In this document: piece by piece, positions 36,531 through 44,778 of the stretch
How the letters are laid out: each line of letters begins with the position of its first letter
Numbering within the stretch: the stretch's first letter is position 1
Assembly: GCA_041653615.1 (NCBI GenBank)
Contig: JBAZEZ010000012.1
Span: 1 to 50,199, forward strand
Length of the DNA stretch: 50,199 nt
Reading direction: 5' to 3'
DNA from: JAHJUB01 sp041653615 [NCBI: Candidatus Ratteibacteria bacterium]
GTDB lineage: Bacteria; Ratteibacteria; UBA8468; MWAK01
The notes under the pieces: generated by a model
Seen by the model: the letters and a program-made list of their open reading frames with translations, nothing else
Databases searched by the model: none
What the model was told of the DNA's origin: nothing
Translations under genes and position numbers: made by a program

Positions 36531-38340
36531 TTTTTACAATGTTTTTAATCTGTTTATAAATTCCTTCTTCGTCCAGGCCGATTTCCGCTAATAATTCCGG
36601 CCGGCTTCCGAAGGTAACGAAACGGTCCGGCGCTCCAATCATTTTTACGTTTTTCTTTAAGTTTTTTTCCGTGAGATGTTCCAGGACCGCGCTGCCGAAT
36701 CCGCCTAAAAGACTGTTTTCTTCGACGGTCACCACCGTGTTTGCCTCCGCTGCTCTCCGGATGATTTCTTCGTCAAGGGGTTTGATGGACGAAGTTGGCC
36801 AGAAGGAGACGGAGACCCCGTCATTCTTCAGTCTTAACGCTGCCCGGCGTGCCGTCTCGGCGATATTGCCCGCCGCCAGGATTGAAACGGCTGCTTTTGG
36901 TTCCTCAATTGTTTCCAGATTTTCCGGTCCGGCATTTTTGGGGAAAAGGATGACGGTCGGAAACGACGCCTTCAGCGATTGGGCTAATAATCGCCGCAGC
37001 TCCTGATAGGAAAAAGGCGCTAGGATGGAGAGGCCGGGTAAGGAACGCAGGTAAGAAAAAGAGTAGAGGCTGTGGTGGGTGGAACCGTCCGGGCCGACCA
37101 GTCCGTTGTTGCACAAGATAAAAGTAACCGGCAGGTCCCCTTGCAGGCAGATTTCCTGAAACACCTGGTCAAAAGCTCTCTGAAAGAAGGTGGCATAGAC
37201 GGCGACTACCGGACGTTTGCCGGATTTGGCGAGTCCGGCGGCAAAAGCGACCGCCGCCTGTTCCGCGATGCCAACGTCAAAAAAACGTTCCGGGTATAAC
37301 TTTTGAAAATTTTGCAGCCCGACACCTTTGGTCATCGCTGCGGTAATGGCCATAATCTCCGGTTTCTTTTCCGCCTGTCTGACCAGTTCCTCCGCGAATA
37401 CTTCGCGGTATTCCGTTTCCGGCGCCGCAATCGGTTCGCCGGTTGTTATCGAGAACCTGTTTGCGGAGTGAAAATGTTCCGGGTCTGCCTCGGCCGGCGG
37501 GTAACCTTTCCCTTTTTTGGTGACCACGTGGACCAGCCGCGGCGTGGAAAGTTTTAAAACCTTTTCCAGCGCTTCCCTGAGTTGCGAAAAGTTATGACCG
37601 TCAAATGGCCCGAAATAACTAAACCCGATTCCTTCGAATAGTTCCGCGGGGCCCAGGAGGTTCTTGACGCCTTCCTCCATTGTCTTGAAAAAATTAATTG
37701 TTTCCGGTCCCAGAAAAGGCATCTTCTGGACGAGTGTTCTGGTGTGTTGTCGGAAGTTTTCCAGGCGCGGATTGGTGATGACCTTGGTCAGGGACAGGGC
37801 GAGTCCGCCGGTGGTGGGTGAGATAGCCATCTCGTTGGCGTTAAGGATGACGCATAGGTTCGCTTTGGCTGCCGCTGCCTGGTTTAATCCCTCAAAGGCC
37901 ACCCCGCCGCTCAAAGAGGCGTCGCCGATTACCACGACGGTTTTTCCTTCTTTTTTAGTGCAGGCGATGCCTAATCCGGTGGCGATGGAAGTGCTGGAAT
38001 GGCCGGTTCGTAAAGGGTCGGTGGCGCTCTCATTGGGTTCCGGAAAACCGGAGAGGCCGTGGTAGGTTCTAAGTTTTTCAAACTCAGTCTTCCGCCCGGT
38101 CAGAATTTTGTGGGTGTAGGTTTGGTGGCCTACGTCCCAGATGAGGGTATCTTTTTCCAGGTCTAGGAGCCTGTGAAGAGCGATGGTCAGTTCCACTACG
38201 CCCAGGTTCGAGGAGAGATGTCCGCCGTTTTTGGCTACTACCTCAATGATTAGTTGCCGGATTTCTTTCGTTAAGAGCGGAAGTTCTTCCGGCCGCAGTT
38301 TTTTAACATCTCCGGTTTGATTTATCTTGTCCAGTATCAT
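36526..38340 (-). CDS. dxs: 1-deoxy-D-xylulose-5-phosphate synthase
   Basis: 604 residues, normal length. Condenses pyruvate and glyceraldehyde-3-phosphate with thiamine diphosphate to start the MEP isoprenoid pathway. Seen: HLSSNLGVVELTIALH, WDVGHQTYTHKILTGR, the ThDP motif GDASLSGGVAFEGLNQA, GPFDGHN, and in the second half GIAEQAAVAFAAGLA with the catalytic Glu. The last codons KNIVKM run into a TAG provided by the adjacent palindromic repeat, so the natural C terminus may have been slightly altered. Confidence 0.97.
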   Translation of the reverse strand: MILDKINQTGDVKKLRPEELPLLTKEIRQLIIEVVAKNGGHLSSNLGVVELTIALHRLLDLEKDTLIWDVGHQTYTHKILTGRKTEFEKLRTYHGLSGFPEPNESATDPLRTGHSSTSIATGLGIACTKKEGKTVVVIGDASLSGGVAFEGLNQAAAAKANLCVILNANEMAISPTTGGLALSLTKVITNPRLENFRQHTRTLVQKMPFLGPETINFFKTMEEGVKNLLGPAELFEGIGFSYFGPFDGHNFSQLREALEKVLKLSTPRLVHVVTKKGKGYPPAEADPEHFHSANRFSITTGEPIAAPETEYREVFAEELVRQAEKKPEIMAITAAMTKGVGLQNFQKLYPERFFDVGIAEQAAVAFAAGLAKSGKRPVVAVYATFFQRAFDQVFQEICLQGDLPVTFILCNNGLVGPDGSTHHSLYSFSYLRSLPGLSILAPFSYQELRRLLAQSLKASFPTVILFPKNAGPENLETIEEPKAAVSILAAGNIAETARRAALRLKNDGVSVSFWPTSSIKPLDEEIIRRAAEANTVVTVEENSLLGGFGSAVLEHLTEKNLKKNVKMIGAPDRFVTFGSRPELLAEIGLDEEGIYKQIKNIVKM

Positions 38341-38415
38341 TTTTTAAGGTATGAAGATTACTTACATTTTACCTTTTTTTGGATTTTTATGTCTAATTTG
38401 AACACTATTAATATA

Positions 38416-38447
38416 TTGACAGATTCCGGTTCGGTTTTTTTATGTTA
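38416..38447 (+). promoter_or_regulatory. Possible promoter of mnmG
   Basis: TTGACA at 38416-38421 is a perfect -35. Beyond a 16-17 base spacer lie weak -10 candidates (TTTTAT/TTTATG); a better TAAAAT is too far (24 bases). The leader to the GTG start would be short and no ribosome site is visible. Confidence 0.35.
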
Positions 38448-38460
38448 AAATATTGAGACA

Positions 38461-40329
38461 GTGGAAAAGTATTTTGATGTTATCGTGGTTGGCGCCGGTC
38501 ACGCCGGAGCCGAAGCCGCCTTGTCCGTGTCCAGAATGGGTTTTTCGGTCCTGCTTCTGACGATGAATCTGGATACGGTGGGCCAGATGTCCTGCAACCC
38601 GGCAATCGGCGGAGTGGCTAAAGGCCAGTTGGTTCGGGAGATAGATGCCCTGGGCGGTGAAATGGGTCTGTGGGCTGATGCCACCGGTATCCAGTTCCGG
38701 GTTCTTAACGCCGGCAAAGGTCCGGCTGCTTTCAGTCCCCGAGCTCAGAGCGACAAGAAGGCCTATCAGCAATTGGTGCGGGAAACGCTGGAGAGAATTC
38801 CGAATATAATTATTCGCCAGGGTATGGCGGAGGAAATTTTAATTAAGGGCGGTAAGGCAGCCGGAATACGCACCCGGGAGGGTTTTGAGTACCGGGCCAG
38901 GGTTGTAATCATTACGGCCGGTACTTTTCTTTCCGGGGTTTTACATTTCGGCCAGACCATTATTCCCGGCGGCCGGATGGGCGAAGAGTCCGCGGATAAG
39001 TTGAGCGGGTCGTTGGTAAAAAACGGTTTTGAAATCAGCCGTTTCAAGACGGGTACGCCGCCCAGGGTTTCTTTCCGTTCTTTGAACCTCGACAAGTTGA
39101 AAATTCAATTCGGAGACGAGTTACCCCAGCCGTTTTCTTTCCGAACGGAAAATTTTGCGCCGCGACAGATGCCGTGTTATCTTACGCACATGACCCGGGA
39201 AACGATTCGTATTGTGACTGACAATTTACATCGTGCGCCGCTTTATACCGGGCAGATTAAAGGGGTTGGTCCGCGTTACTGTCCTTCCCTGGAAGTGAAG
39301 GTAAAGATGTTTCCGGATAAGACCGGTCATCAGGTATTTCTGGAACCGGAGGGCCGGAATACCGACGAGGTCTATGTGGGCGGTTTCGCAACCAGTCTGC
39401 CGGCTGAAGTTCAACGGGATGCTCTGTCAACAGTCACCGGGTTGGAAGATGTGGATATCCTTCGTTTCGGCTACGCGGTGGAGTATGATTTTTTTCCGCC
39501 CCATCAGCTAAAGTCTACCATGGAAACCAAGCGGGTGGAAAACCTTTATTTTGCCGGGCAGGTAAATGGAACCAGCGGGTATGAAGAGGCGGCCGGCCAG
39601 GGGCTTTTAGCCGGGATTAACGCGGGGCTTAGATTTCGGGGCAAGCCGCAATTCGTTTCCCGGCGTGATGAATCCTATCTGGGAGTGATGGCGAATGACT
39701 TAACGACGACGGAACTTTTTGAACCTTACCGGCTTTTTACTTCCCGGGCTGAATACCGGCTTCTGCTGCGTAGCGACAACGCCGATTTTCGTTTGATGGA
39801 TTACGGCTATCGGTTCGGATTGATTCCGAAAGATGTTTACGAGAAGATGCGTTTTCAACGGGAGGCGATTGCCGTGGAAATCAAGCGGTTGAAGACCACT
39901 TTTGTTTCTTTGCCGGAAGGTTCGCTGAACCTGGCCCGATACCTCCGCCGCCCGGAGGTTAATTACCGCGACATAGAAAAGATTGAGGCACAACGAAAAA
40001 ATGTAGGGGCGGGGTTACACTGCGTCCGCCATAGCCTTTTGGCGAAGGCGGATCCCCGCCCAACAGACGTTCGGGTCAAGAAAGCGGTTGAAATTGAACT
40101 CAAGTATGAAGGGTATTTGGAACAAGACCGGGTTCTGGCCGAAAGACTGGCAAAGAACGCCGGAGCCTTGATTCCGAAAGGTTTTAATTATGACAAGATT
40201 GTCGGTCTTTCCACGGAAGGAAGGGAGAAACTTAAGAAGTTTCGGCCCGGTTCGCTTAACGAGGCGCGTCAGATAAGCGGAATCCGGGCCAGCGACCTTA
40301 CCCTTTTGTTTTTAAGGCTGCACGGATAA
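38461..40329 (+). CDS. mnmG: tRNA uridine-5-carboxymethylaminomethyl modification enzyme MnmG (GidA)
   Basis: 622 residues, GTG start. With MnmE it modifies U34 of certain tRNAs using FAD. Seen: VVGAGHAGAEAALSVSRMG (FAD), SCNPAIGGVAKGQLVREIDALGG, GTFLSGVLHFG, NGTSGYEEAAGQGLLAGIN. The C-terminal helical domain (DVRVKKAVEIELKYEGYLEQ) is present. Between about residues 514 and 536 the chain contains VGAGLHCVRHSLLAKADP, translated from a palindromic repeat (40002-40062) inserted in frame. The rest looks functional, so the insert is probably tolerated in a surface loop. Confidence 0.96.
   Translation: MEKYFDVIVVGAGHAGAEAALSVSRMGFSVLLLTMNLDTVGQMSCNPAIGGVAKGQLVREIDALGGEMGLWADATGIQFRVLNAGKGPAAFSPRAQSDKKAYQQLVRETLERIPNIIIRQGMAEEILIKGGKAAGIRTREGFEYRARVVIITAGTFLSGVLHFGQTIIPGGRMGEESADKLSGSLVKNGFEISRFKTGTPPRVSFRSLNLDKLKIQFGDELPQPFSFRTENFAPRQMPCYLTHMTRETIRIVTDNLHRAPLYTGQIKGVGPRYCPSLEVKVKMFPDKTGHQVFLEPEGRNTDEVYVGGFATSLPAEVQRDALSTVTGLEDVDILRFGYAVEYDFFPPHQLKSTMETKRVENLYFAGQVNGTSGYEEAAGQGLLAGINAGLRFRGKPQFVSRRDESYLGVMANDLTTTELFEPYRLFTSRAEYRLLLRSDNADFRLMDYGYRFGLIPKDVYEKMRFQREAIAVEIKRLKTTFVSLPEGSLNLARYLRRPEVNYRDIEKIEAQRKNVGAGLHCVRHSLLAKADPRPTDVRVKKAVEIELKYEGYLEQDRVLAERLAKNAGALIPKGFNYDKIVGLSTEGREKLKKFRPGSLNEARQISGIRASDLTLLFLRLHG
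40002..40062. repeat. Palindromic repeat inserted in frame inside mnmG
   Basis: Starts TGTAGGGGCGGGG, like the repeat next to dxs, and ends ATCCCCGCCC; inside, TCCGCC and GGCGGA pair. It adds about 20 codons to mnmG without a stop. Confidence 0.75.
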
Positions 40330-40350
40330 CCGATCGCGTATAGCCACTGG

Positions 40351-40410
40351 TTGTAGTTGCCAAGCTTGCTTGGCGCGGTTAAAAGAGCCCGGCAAGCCGG
40401 GCGACTACAA
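40351..40410. repeat. 60-bp MITE-like repeat with TTGTAGT ends
   Basis: Ends TTGTAGT and ACTACAA are exact inverted repeats. Inside are two perfect palindromes: GCCAAGC-2-GCTTGGC and GCCCGGC-2-GCCGGGC. It fills the gap between mnmG and tsaE. Confidence 0.75.
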
Positions 40411-40435
40411 ATAATACAATTTTTTTAAATGGCAA

Positions 40436-40849
40436 ATGAAAAAGATTACCAAAAGCCCTAAGGAGACCAAGACGGTTGCAGCTCTCTTTGCTGAAAAATT
40501 AAAGGGCGGGGAGGTGATTGCGCTTATCGGGCCGCTCGGCGCCGGCAAAACGGTCTTCGTAAAAGGTCTGGCTGCGGGTTTAGGGATACCGGAAAGAGAG
40601 GTACGAAGCCCGTCGTTTGTTATCCTGATTGAACATCATAAAGGCCGGTTGCCGCTCTTCCACTTTGATTTCTACCGGTTTGAAAAAGGGGTTGAAATAG
40701 AAACTACCCCTTTTGAAGACTGCCTAAAGGCTAATGGTGTAATCGTGGTTGAATGGCCGGAGCGGATAGCCGGTTACCTACCGCCGGAAACCAGAAAGGT
40801 GTCAATAGAGGTTTTGGGGCCGAAACTGCGAAGAATCAAGATTGTGTAG
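40436..40849 (+). CDS. tsaE: tRNA threonylcarbamoyladenosine biosynthesis ATPase TsaE
   Basis: 137 residues. Walker A GPLGAGKTVFVKGLA (~33-47); SPSFVILIEH; LFHFDFYRFEKG; VEWPERI. It works with TsaB and TsaD to make t6A37 in ANN-decoding tRNAs. The ATG at 40436 is chosen because an earlier ATG (40429) runs quickly to a stop. Its TAG stop (40847-40849) lies at the start of a palindromic repeat. Confidence 0.93.
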   Translation: MKKITKSPKETKTVAALFAEKLKGGEVIALIGPLGAGKTVFVKGLAAGLGIPEREVRSPSFVILIEHHKGRLPLFHFDFYRFEKGVEIETTPFEDCLKANGVIVVEWPERIAGYLPPETRKVSIEVLGPKLRRIKIV

Positions 40850-40884
40850 CGGTCGGATTCATCCGACCCGCGGAAACCCCTACG
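40846..40884. repeat. Palindromic repeat overlapping the ends of tsaE and rpe
   Basis: GTAGC, then GGTCGGAT-2-ATCCGACC, then a CCCCTACG end. It provides the TAG stop of tsaE and overlaps the stop of rpe (40880-40882). Confidence 0.65.
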
Positions 40885-41524
40885 TTTGCAGTGATTTCAC
40901 TGCCTCTTTAATATCTTTTGCTTGAAACAAATAGGTTCCTACTACCAGGATATCAACCCCGGCTTTTCGGCAGAGAGCGCCGGTCTTTGGATTAACCCCG
41001 CCGTCAACCTCAATTTCAAAACGCAGGCCTTTTTTCCGTCGTTCCGCATCAAGTACGGAAATCTTATCCAGGGCGCCGGTAATGAATTCCTGCCCTCCAA
41101 ATCCCGGGTTCACCGACATAACCAAAACCTGGTCAATCGCATTTAAATAAGGGAGAAGGGTTTCGACCGGGGTGGGCGGGTTAAGGACCAAACCGGCTCT
41201 TACTCCGGCGATTTTAATTTCTTTCAGTAATTTTTCCGGTCGGGAGACCGTTTCGACGTGAAAGAGGATGAGGTTGCTGCCGGCATTGATAAAAGGAGTT
41301 GAAAACTTCTCCGGGTCGGTAACCATCAGGTGCGTTTCGAAGGGGAGCCGGGTGTGGGGCCGCAGACTTTTGACCACCTGGGGCCCGAGCGTCAGGTTGG
41401 GCACAAAATGGCCGTCCATAATATCCAGGTGGAGGAGTTGGGCGCCGGCTTCTTCCGCCCGCTTAATTTCTTGGCCGAGATTGCCAAAATCGGCGTTCAG
41501 GATTGATGCGGCAATTTTAACCAT
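40880..41524 (-). CDS. rpe: Ribulose-phosphate 3-epimerase
   Basis: 214 residues, normal length. TIM barrel of the pentose phosphate pathway interconverting ribulose- and xylulose-5-phosphate. Seen: KIAASILNADFGNLGQEI, LHLDIMDGHFVPNLTLGP with metal ligands, FETHLMV, VLVMSVNPGFGGQEF, EVDGGVNPKT. All catalytic and metal residues appear present. It is convergent with tsaE and divergent from smpB. Confidence 0.96.
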   Translation of the reverse strand: MVKIAASILNADFGNLGQEIKRAEEAGAQLLHLDIMDGHFVPNLTLGPQVVKSLRPHTRLPFETHLMVTDPEKFSTPFINAGSNLILFHVETVSRPEKLLKEIKIAGVRAGLVLNPPTPVETLLPYLNAIDQVLVMSVNPGFGGQEFITGALDKISVLDAERRKKGLRFEIEVDGGVNPKTGALCRKAGVDILVVGTYLFQAKDIKEAVKSLQT

Positions 41525-41547
41525 ATTGCGTTATAATATACCATATT

Positions 41548-42048
41548 ATGAAGCCGAAGCAAATAAAGCCGAAGGAAGTAAAACCGGAGCAGGGGAAACG
41601 GAAGCGCGTAATCGCGCCGGTTATTCAAAATCGCCGTGCCCGCTATGATTACGAAATTTTCCAGACGGTGGATGCCGGTTTGTCCCTGGCCGGACCAGAG
41701 GTAAAATCCATCAGGGGCGGTAACGCTTCCCTGTCAGATTCGTTTGCCCGGATTGACAAAAACGAGGTTTTCCTGCATAATATGTATATCGCTCCTTACC
41801 CATGCAGCCGGGAGGAGCTGGACGTAAGGCGTCCGAGAAAACTGCTTCTTCACAAACAGGAAGTGCTGAAGTTAAGCCAGGCGGTTAGCCAGAAGGGCCT
41901 GACGCTGATACCCTTAAAAGTTCATTTCCGGCGCGGTTGGGCAAAGGTTGAGATAGCCATTGCCAAGAGCAAGAAACAGTTTGATAAAAGGGAGAAGATT
42001 CGGCGCCGGGTATCGGATTTGGAGATGGCTAACCACGGTAAACGGTGA
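41548..42048 (+). CDS. smpB: SsrA-binding protein SmpB
   Basis: 166 residues. After a basic leader (~25 residues) the core begins QNRRARYDYEIFQTVDAGLSL and continues LAGPEVKSIRGGNASLSDSFA; the basic tail KSKKQFDKREKIRRRVSDLE ends the protein. SmpB loads tmRNA into stalled ribosomes. The tmRNA gene follows 82 bases downstream, a functional pairing. The N-terminal extension (KPKQIKPKEVKPEQG) is longer than usual. Confidence 0.96.
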   Translation: MKPKQIKPKEVKPEQGKRKRVIAPVIQNRRARYDYEIFQTVDAGLSLAGPEVKSIRGGNASLSDSFARIDKNEVFLHNMYIAPYPCSREELDVRRPRKLLLHKQEVLKLSQAVSQKGLTLIPLKVHFRRGWAKVEIAIAKSKKQFDKREKIRRRVSDLEMANHGKR

Positions 42049-42125
42049 ATTGTGAACGGTAAAGGGTAGGTGCTTTAATTCTTGAATTACCATTCACTGT
42101 TTACCATTTACTATTCACTGTAGTT
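42049..42125. repeat. Inverted-repeat spacer of GTGAA/TTCAC units between smpB and ssrA
   Basis: The left part contains GGTGAATTGTGAACGGTAAA; the right part holds the complementary style ACCATTCACTGTTTACC and TACTATTCACTG. It can fold into a long imperfect hairpin. No gene. Confidence 0.5.
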
Positions 42126-42130
42126 ACAAT

Positions 42131-42466
42131 GGGGGCGAACTGATTCGACTGGAACGTAAGTGACGGATTGGAGCATGCCGAGTTCGGGGAAGGGCTCGTT
42201 AAAATCCCCAAAAACAAACTGCCAATACGGCAAACTATCTGGCGGCATAAGCCAGACTCCCCTCTGATTGCCTGCAATTAGAGAGCGGAGCGGATAGCAG
42301 GCTGGCTCCTTTGTTCCGCCTTAAGACAAAGGAGTAAGAAACCTTGAGGCTACGGCCGGTTCATCCATTTCCCGAGAGGGCCCGGCAGGAAGACAAAACG
42401 GGGAAAAAGCATGTAGCGCCAACCGTTCTTTATTTCAGGACCGGAGCTCATTACTCCGCGCCTCCA
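42131..42466 (+). ncRNA. ssrA: Transfer-messenger RNA (tmRNA)
   Basis: The 5' end GGGGGCGAACTGATTCGACT is the conserved tmRNA start; the 3' end CGCCTCC+A pairs with GGGGGCG to close the tRNA-like acceptor stem (one G-U). A tag frame around 42218-42250 reads ANTANYLAA then TAA, a good degradation tag; the exact resume codon is uncertain. GCATGTAG near the 3' side is also typical. The T-arm is odd: stem CGGAG/CTCCG holds loop CTCATTA rather than TTCRANT. CCC rather than CCA follows, so CCA would be added later. SmpB is encoded just upstream. Confidence 0.92.
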
Positions 42467-42499
42467 CCCAAAGGGTCGGATTTTATCCGGCCCTTTTTT
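42444..42499 (+). repeat. Copy 1 of a 56-bp exact repeat: ssrA 3' end plus terminator
   Basis: GAGCTCATTACTCC through the T-tract recurs exactly at 42673-42728, 229 bases on. It spans the tmRNA T-loop, 3' acceptor strand and terminator. Confidence 0.95.
42470..42499 (+). terminator. Rho-independent terminator of ssrA
   Basis: AAGGGTCGGAT pairs with ATCCGGCCCTT (one G-U) around a short T loop, followed by a T-tract. Confidence 0.9.
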
Positions 42500-42502
42500 A
42501 TT

Positions 42503-42672
42503 GGGGGAGCGACGGGCCTGCAAAGGGTGCGGGAAAAGTTATTTTCCCGCGCAGTCGCGGTGGGGTTGGAATATTAGGGAAGGGAAGCCCCCTTCCCTAA
42601 AACGAGCGCAGGCAATGTTACGGGTTGTAGCGGCTGAGCTAGACTCGTGTTGCCGGAGCGAAGTAGAACCGC
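42503..42672 (+). ncRNA. GC-rich, strongly folding insert between the two ssrA 3' repeats; candidate small RNA or element remnant
   Basis: Perfect hairpins: GCGGGAAAA-4-TTTTCCCGC (42529-42550) and TTAGGGAAGGG-5-CCCTTCCCTAA (42574-42600), both enclosed by GCCTGC (42516-42521) pairing with GCAGGC (42608-42613). It is followed by the second copy of the tmRNA 3' end and terminator, so a transcript would be neatly ended. I do not recognise it as RNase P, SRP or 6S RNA. No believable protein frame. Confidence 0.4.
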
Positions 42673-42728
42673 GAGCTCATTACTCCGCGCCTCCACCCAA
42701 AGGGTCGGATTTTATCCGGCCCTTTTTT
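42673..42728 (+). repeat. Copy 2 of the ssrA 3' end plus terminator
   Basis: Identical over 56 bases to 42444-42499, including the terminator hairpin (42699-42728, with one more T following). Direct repeats of an ssrA 3' end are the usual scar of an integrative element. Confidence 0.95.
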
Positions 42729-43690
42729 TATAACAAAATCTTTTTGATTTCCGCCAGAACCAGGCGTTCGGATTCTTCCAGGCCGGTGTTGATAGTACAG
42801 CCGGCTGCGTTGCGGTGTCCGCCGCCGCCGAATTCGGCGGCAACCTTCTGTACGTCGTAGGCGCTTTTCGAACGCAGGTTAACCCGGGTTTTTCCGTCGG
42901 ACAGTTCCTTCAGGACAAAGGTAACGCGGTTACCTTCAACCACCCTCAGATAGTCGATAAAATTTTCGCTGTCGCATTCGGAAGTTCCGGTTTCCCGGTA
43001 CATCTGCCGGCTCACCTTGCAGTAAACAACGTATCCGTCCGGTGTCTGTTTGATGGTGGACAGCGTTTTACCCAGCAGGAGCAGGGTGGCGAATAAGACC
43101 TGTTCGTAAACTCCTTCCACGATTCGATTCGGTTCTGCCCCATTGTCAATGAGGTCGGCGGTAATGCGCAGAGTTTGAGCGTTGGTGTTAAAACGGAACG
43201 AGGAGGTGTCGGTGAGAATGGCCGTATAAAGCGCCGAGGCGATTTCCGGTGTTATCTTTCCGCCGGACCGGATAATAATATCGTGCACAATTTCCCCGCA
43301 CGCGGAAACTCCGGGTGAAACCAGGTTTACGTTTCCGTAAAGGCCGTTATCAAAATGATGGTCAATGTTGAGGATCGGTACGTTCTCCGGCAGTCTGCCG
43401 GATTGGCCGGCGCGGTATTTAGTGCTGCATTCCAGGAATACGGCGGCTTCAAAAGAATCACGGAACCGGGGCTGACGTTTGAAATCGGCCAACGTTTTAA
43501 TTGTCTCGCTGCCTTCCAGAAACCGGTAGTCAGGCGGTACCGATTCGTCGTTGACGATTATCGCTTTTTTGCCTTGGGCCTTAAGGAAGAAGTAAAGCGC
43601 TATTTCACTCCCAATCGCGTCCCCGTCCGGAGCCAGGTGGCTGGTAATGAAGAAAGAGCGGTAAGTGCTCAAAAACTTTAGTTCATCCAT
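42728..43690 (-). CDS. nrnA: DHH-family phosphoesterase NrnA-like (nanoRNase/pAp phosphatase)
   Basis: 320 residues. DHH motifs: SHLAPDGDAIGSEIALYF (~18-35), IVNDE, and NIDHHFDNGLYG (~108). The DHHA1 end carries EFGGGGHRNAAG. NrnA degrades short RNAs and pAp. Key Asp and His residues are all visible. Its stop codon lies in the tail of the second ssrA terminator copy. It overlaps hflX by 13 bases and is translated with it. Confidence 0.88.
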   Translation of the reverse strand: MDELKFLSTYRSFFITSHLAPDGDAIGSEIALYFFLKAQGKKAIIVNDESVPPDYRFLEGSETIKTLADFKRQPRFRDSFEAAVFLECSTKYRAGQSGRLPENVPILNIDHHFDNGLYGNVNLVSPGVSACGEIVHDIIIRSGGKITPEIASALYTAILTDTSSFRFNTNAQTLRITADLIDNGAEPNRIVEGVYEQVLFATLLLLGKTLSTIKQTPDGYVVYCKVSRQMYRETGTSECDSENFIDYLRVVEGNRVTFVLKELSDGKTRVNLRSKSAYDVQKVAAEFGGGGHRNAAGCTINTGLEESERLVLAEIKKILL

Positions 43691-44754
43691 ATTCGGGCGG
43701 CAAGGCCGTTTTTCAGGTCAGTCAGACCTTCTCCGGTGAGACTGGAAACGAAGACCGCTTCTGGGAATTTGCGTTTGAGCCGTTCTTTTTGTTCCGCAGT
43801 TAAAAGGTCCAGTTTGTTGATTACGATTAAAAGCGGCAATTTTCCCGCCGAAACCTGGTTTAAAACGTCTCTTGTTGTACGGTAATGTTCTGAAATCAGA
43901 CCGGAACTTCCGTCCAGCACTATCAAAATCAGTTGCGCGGCGGATATCCCTTCCAGGGTCGCGTGGAACGCGGCGACCAGGGTGTGGGATAGGTTATGGA
44001 GAAATCCAACCGTATCGGTCGCCACCGCAATCCGTTCTTTTCCGAAGTAAATGCGCCGCGTGGTGGTATCAAGCGTGGCAAAAAGTTTGTCGGCTACCAG
44101 CGTTGCTTCTTTACGGCACAGGGTATTAAGGAGCGCGCTCTTACCGGCGTTAGTATAACCGACCAGCGCGATTTCCGGTACGCCCCTGTTTTTGCGCAGG
44201 TCCCGGAGTTTTTGCCGTTGTTTCTCCAAGGCGTAAATTTTGGTTTCCAGGCGCTGAATGTGTTCCCGGGCCCTTCGGCGTTCTTCCTCCAGTTTCATTT
44301 CGCCGGGACCGCGGGTGCCGATGCCTCCGCCCAGACGGGAGAGGAGAATGCCTCGGCCGGTCATTCGGGAGAGGCGGTAGTTCTCCCGGGCCAGTTCCAC
44401 CTGGAGTTTTCCGGCGGAGCTGTGGGCGTGCTTGGAAAATATCTGCAGAATCAGGCTGGTTCGGTCTATTATTTCTACGCCCCAGCTATTTTTTAAATTT
44501 CGTTGTTGAATTCCGGAAAAGTCCAGATTTAAGACGACCTGCGCGACCCCTTTTTCTTTAATGCGCTCGGCAATTTCCGCCACCTTTCCTTTTCCGAAAA
44601 AGGTGGTGGCGTTTGGTTCCCTGACCTTCAGCGTTTCCACCCCTCCTACCGGAATTCCGGTAGTCAGGCAGAGGCTTTGCAGTTCCGCAACCGCCTCTTC
44701 GGTCGGAAAACCTTGCGGCCCTTCGTCAACCACAATCAGTAATGATTTAAGCAA
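43678..44754 (-). CDS. hflX: GTPase HflX
   Basis: 358 residues. N-terminal HflX domain (LCLTTGIPVGG..., FFGKGKVAEIAE, QRNLKNSWGVEIIDRTSLIL), helical linker with GGGIGTRGPGEMKLEEERRR, then the G domain: G1 GYTNAGKSALLN, G3 DTVGFL, G4 NKLD. HflX splits stalled or hibernating 70S ribosomes. It lies between rplU and nrnA on one strand, a likely translation-quality cluster with smpB/ssrA nearby. Confidence 0.95.
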   Translation of the reverse strand: MLKSLLIVVDEGPQGFPTEEAVAELQSLCLTTGIPVGGVETLKVREPNATTFFGKGKVAEIAERIKEKGVAQVVLNLDFSGIQQRNLKNSWGVEIIDRTSLILQIFSKHAHSSAGKLQVELARENYRLSRMTGRGILLSRLGGGIGTRGPGEMKLEEERRRAREHIQRLETKIYALEKQRQKLRDLRKNRGVPEIALVGYTNAGKSALLNTLCRKEATLVADKLFATLDTTTRRIYFGKERIAVATDTVGFLHNLSHTLVAAFHATLEGISAAQLILIVLDGSSGLISEHYRTTRDVLNQVSAGKLPLLIVINKLDLLTAEQKERLKRKFPEAVFVSSLTGEGLTDLKNGLAARIWMN

Positions 44755-44778
44755 TGTTATTCTTTCGTAAGCGCGGCC

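Noticed and set aside
42344-42860. Two plus-strand frames over ssrA and its duplicate, both encoding HYSAPPPKGSDFIRPFF
   Set aside because: The shared peptide is only the translation of the duplicated tmRNA 3' end and terminator.
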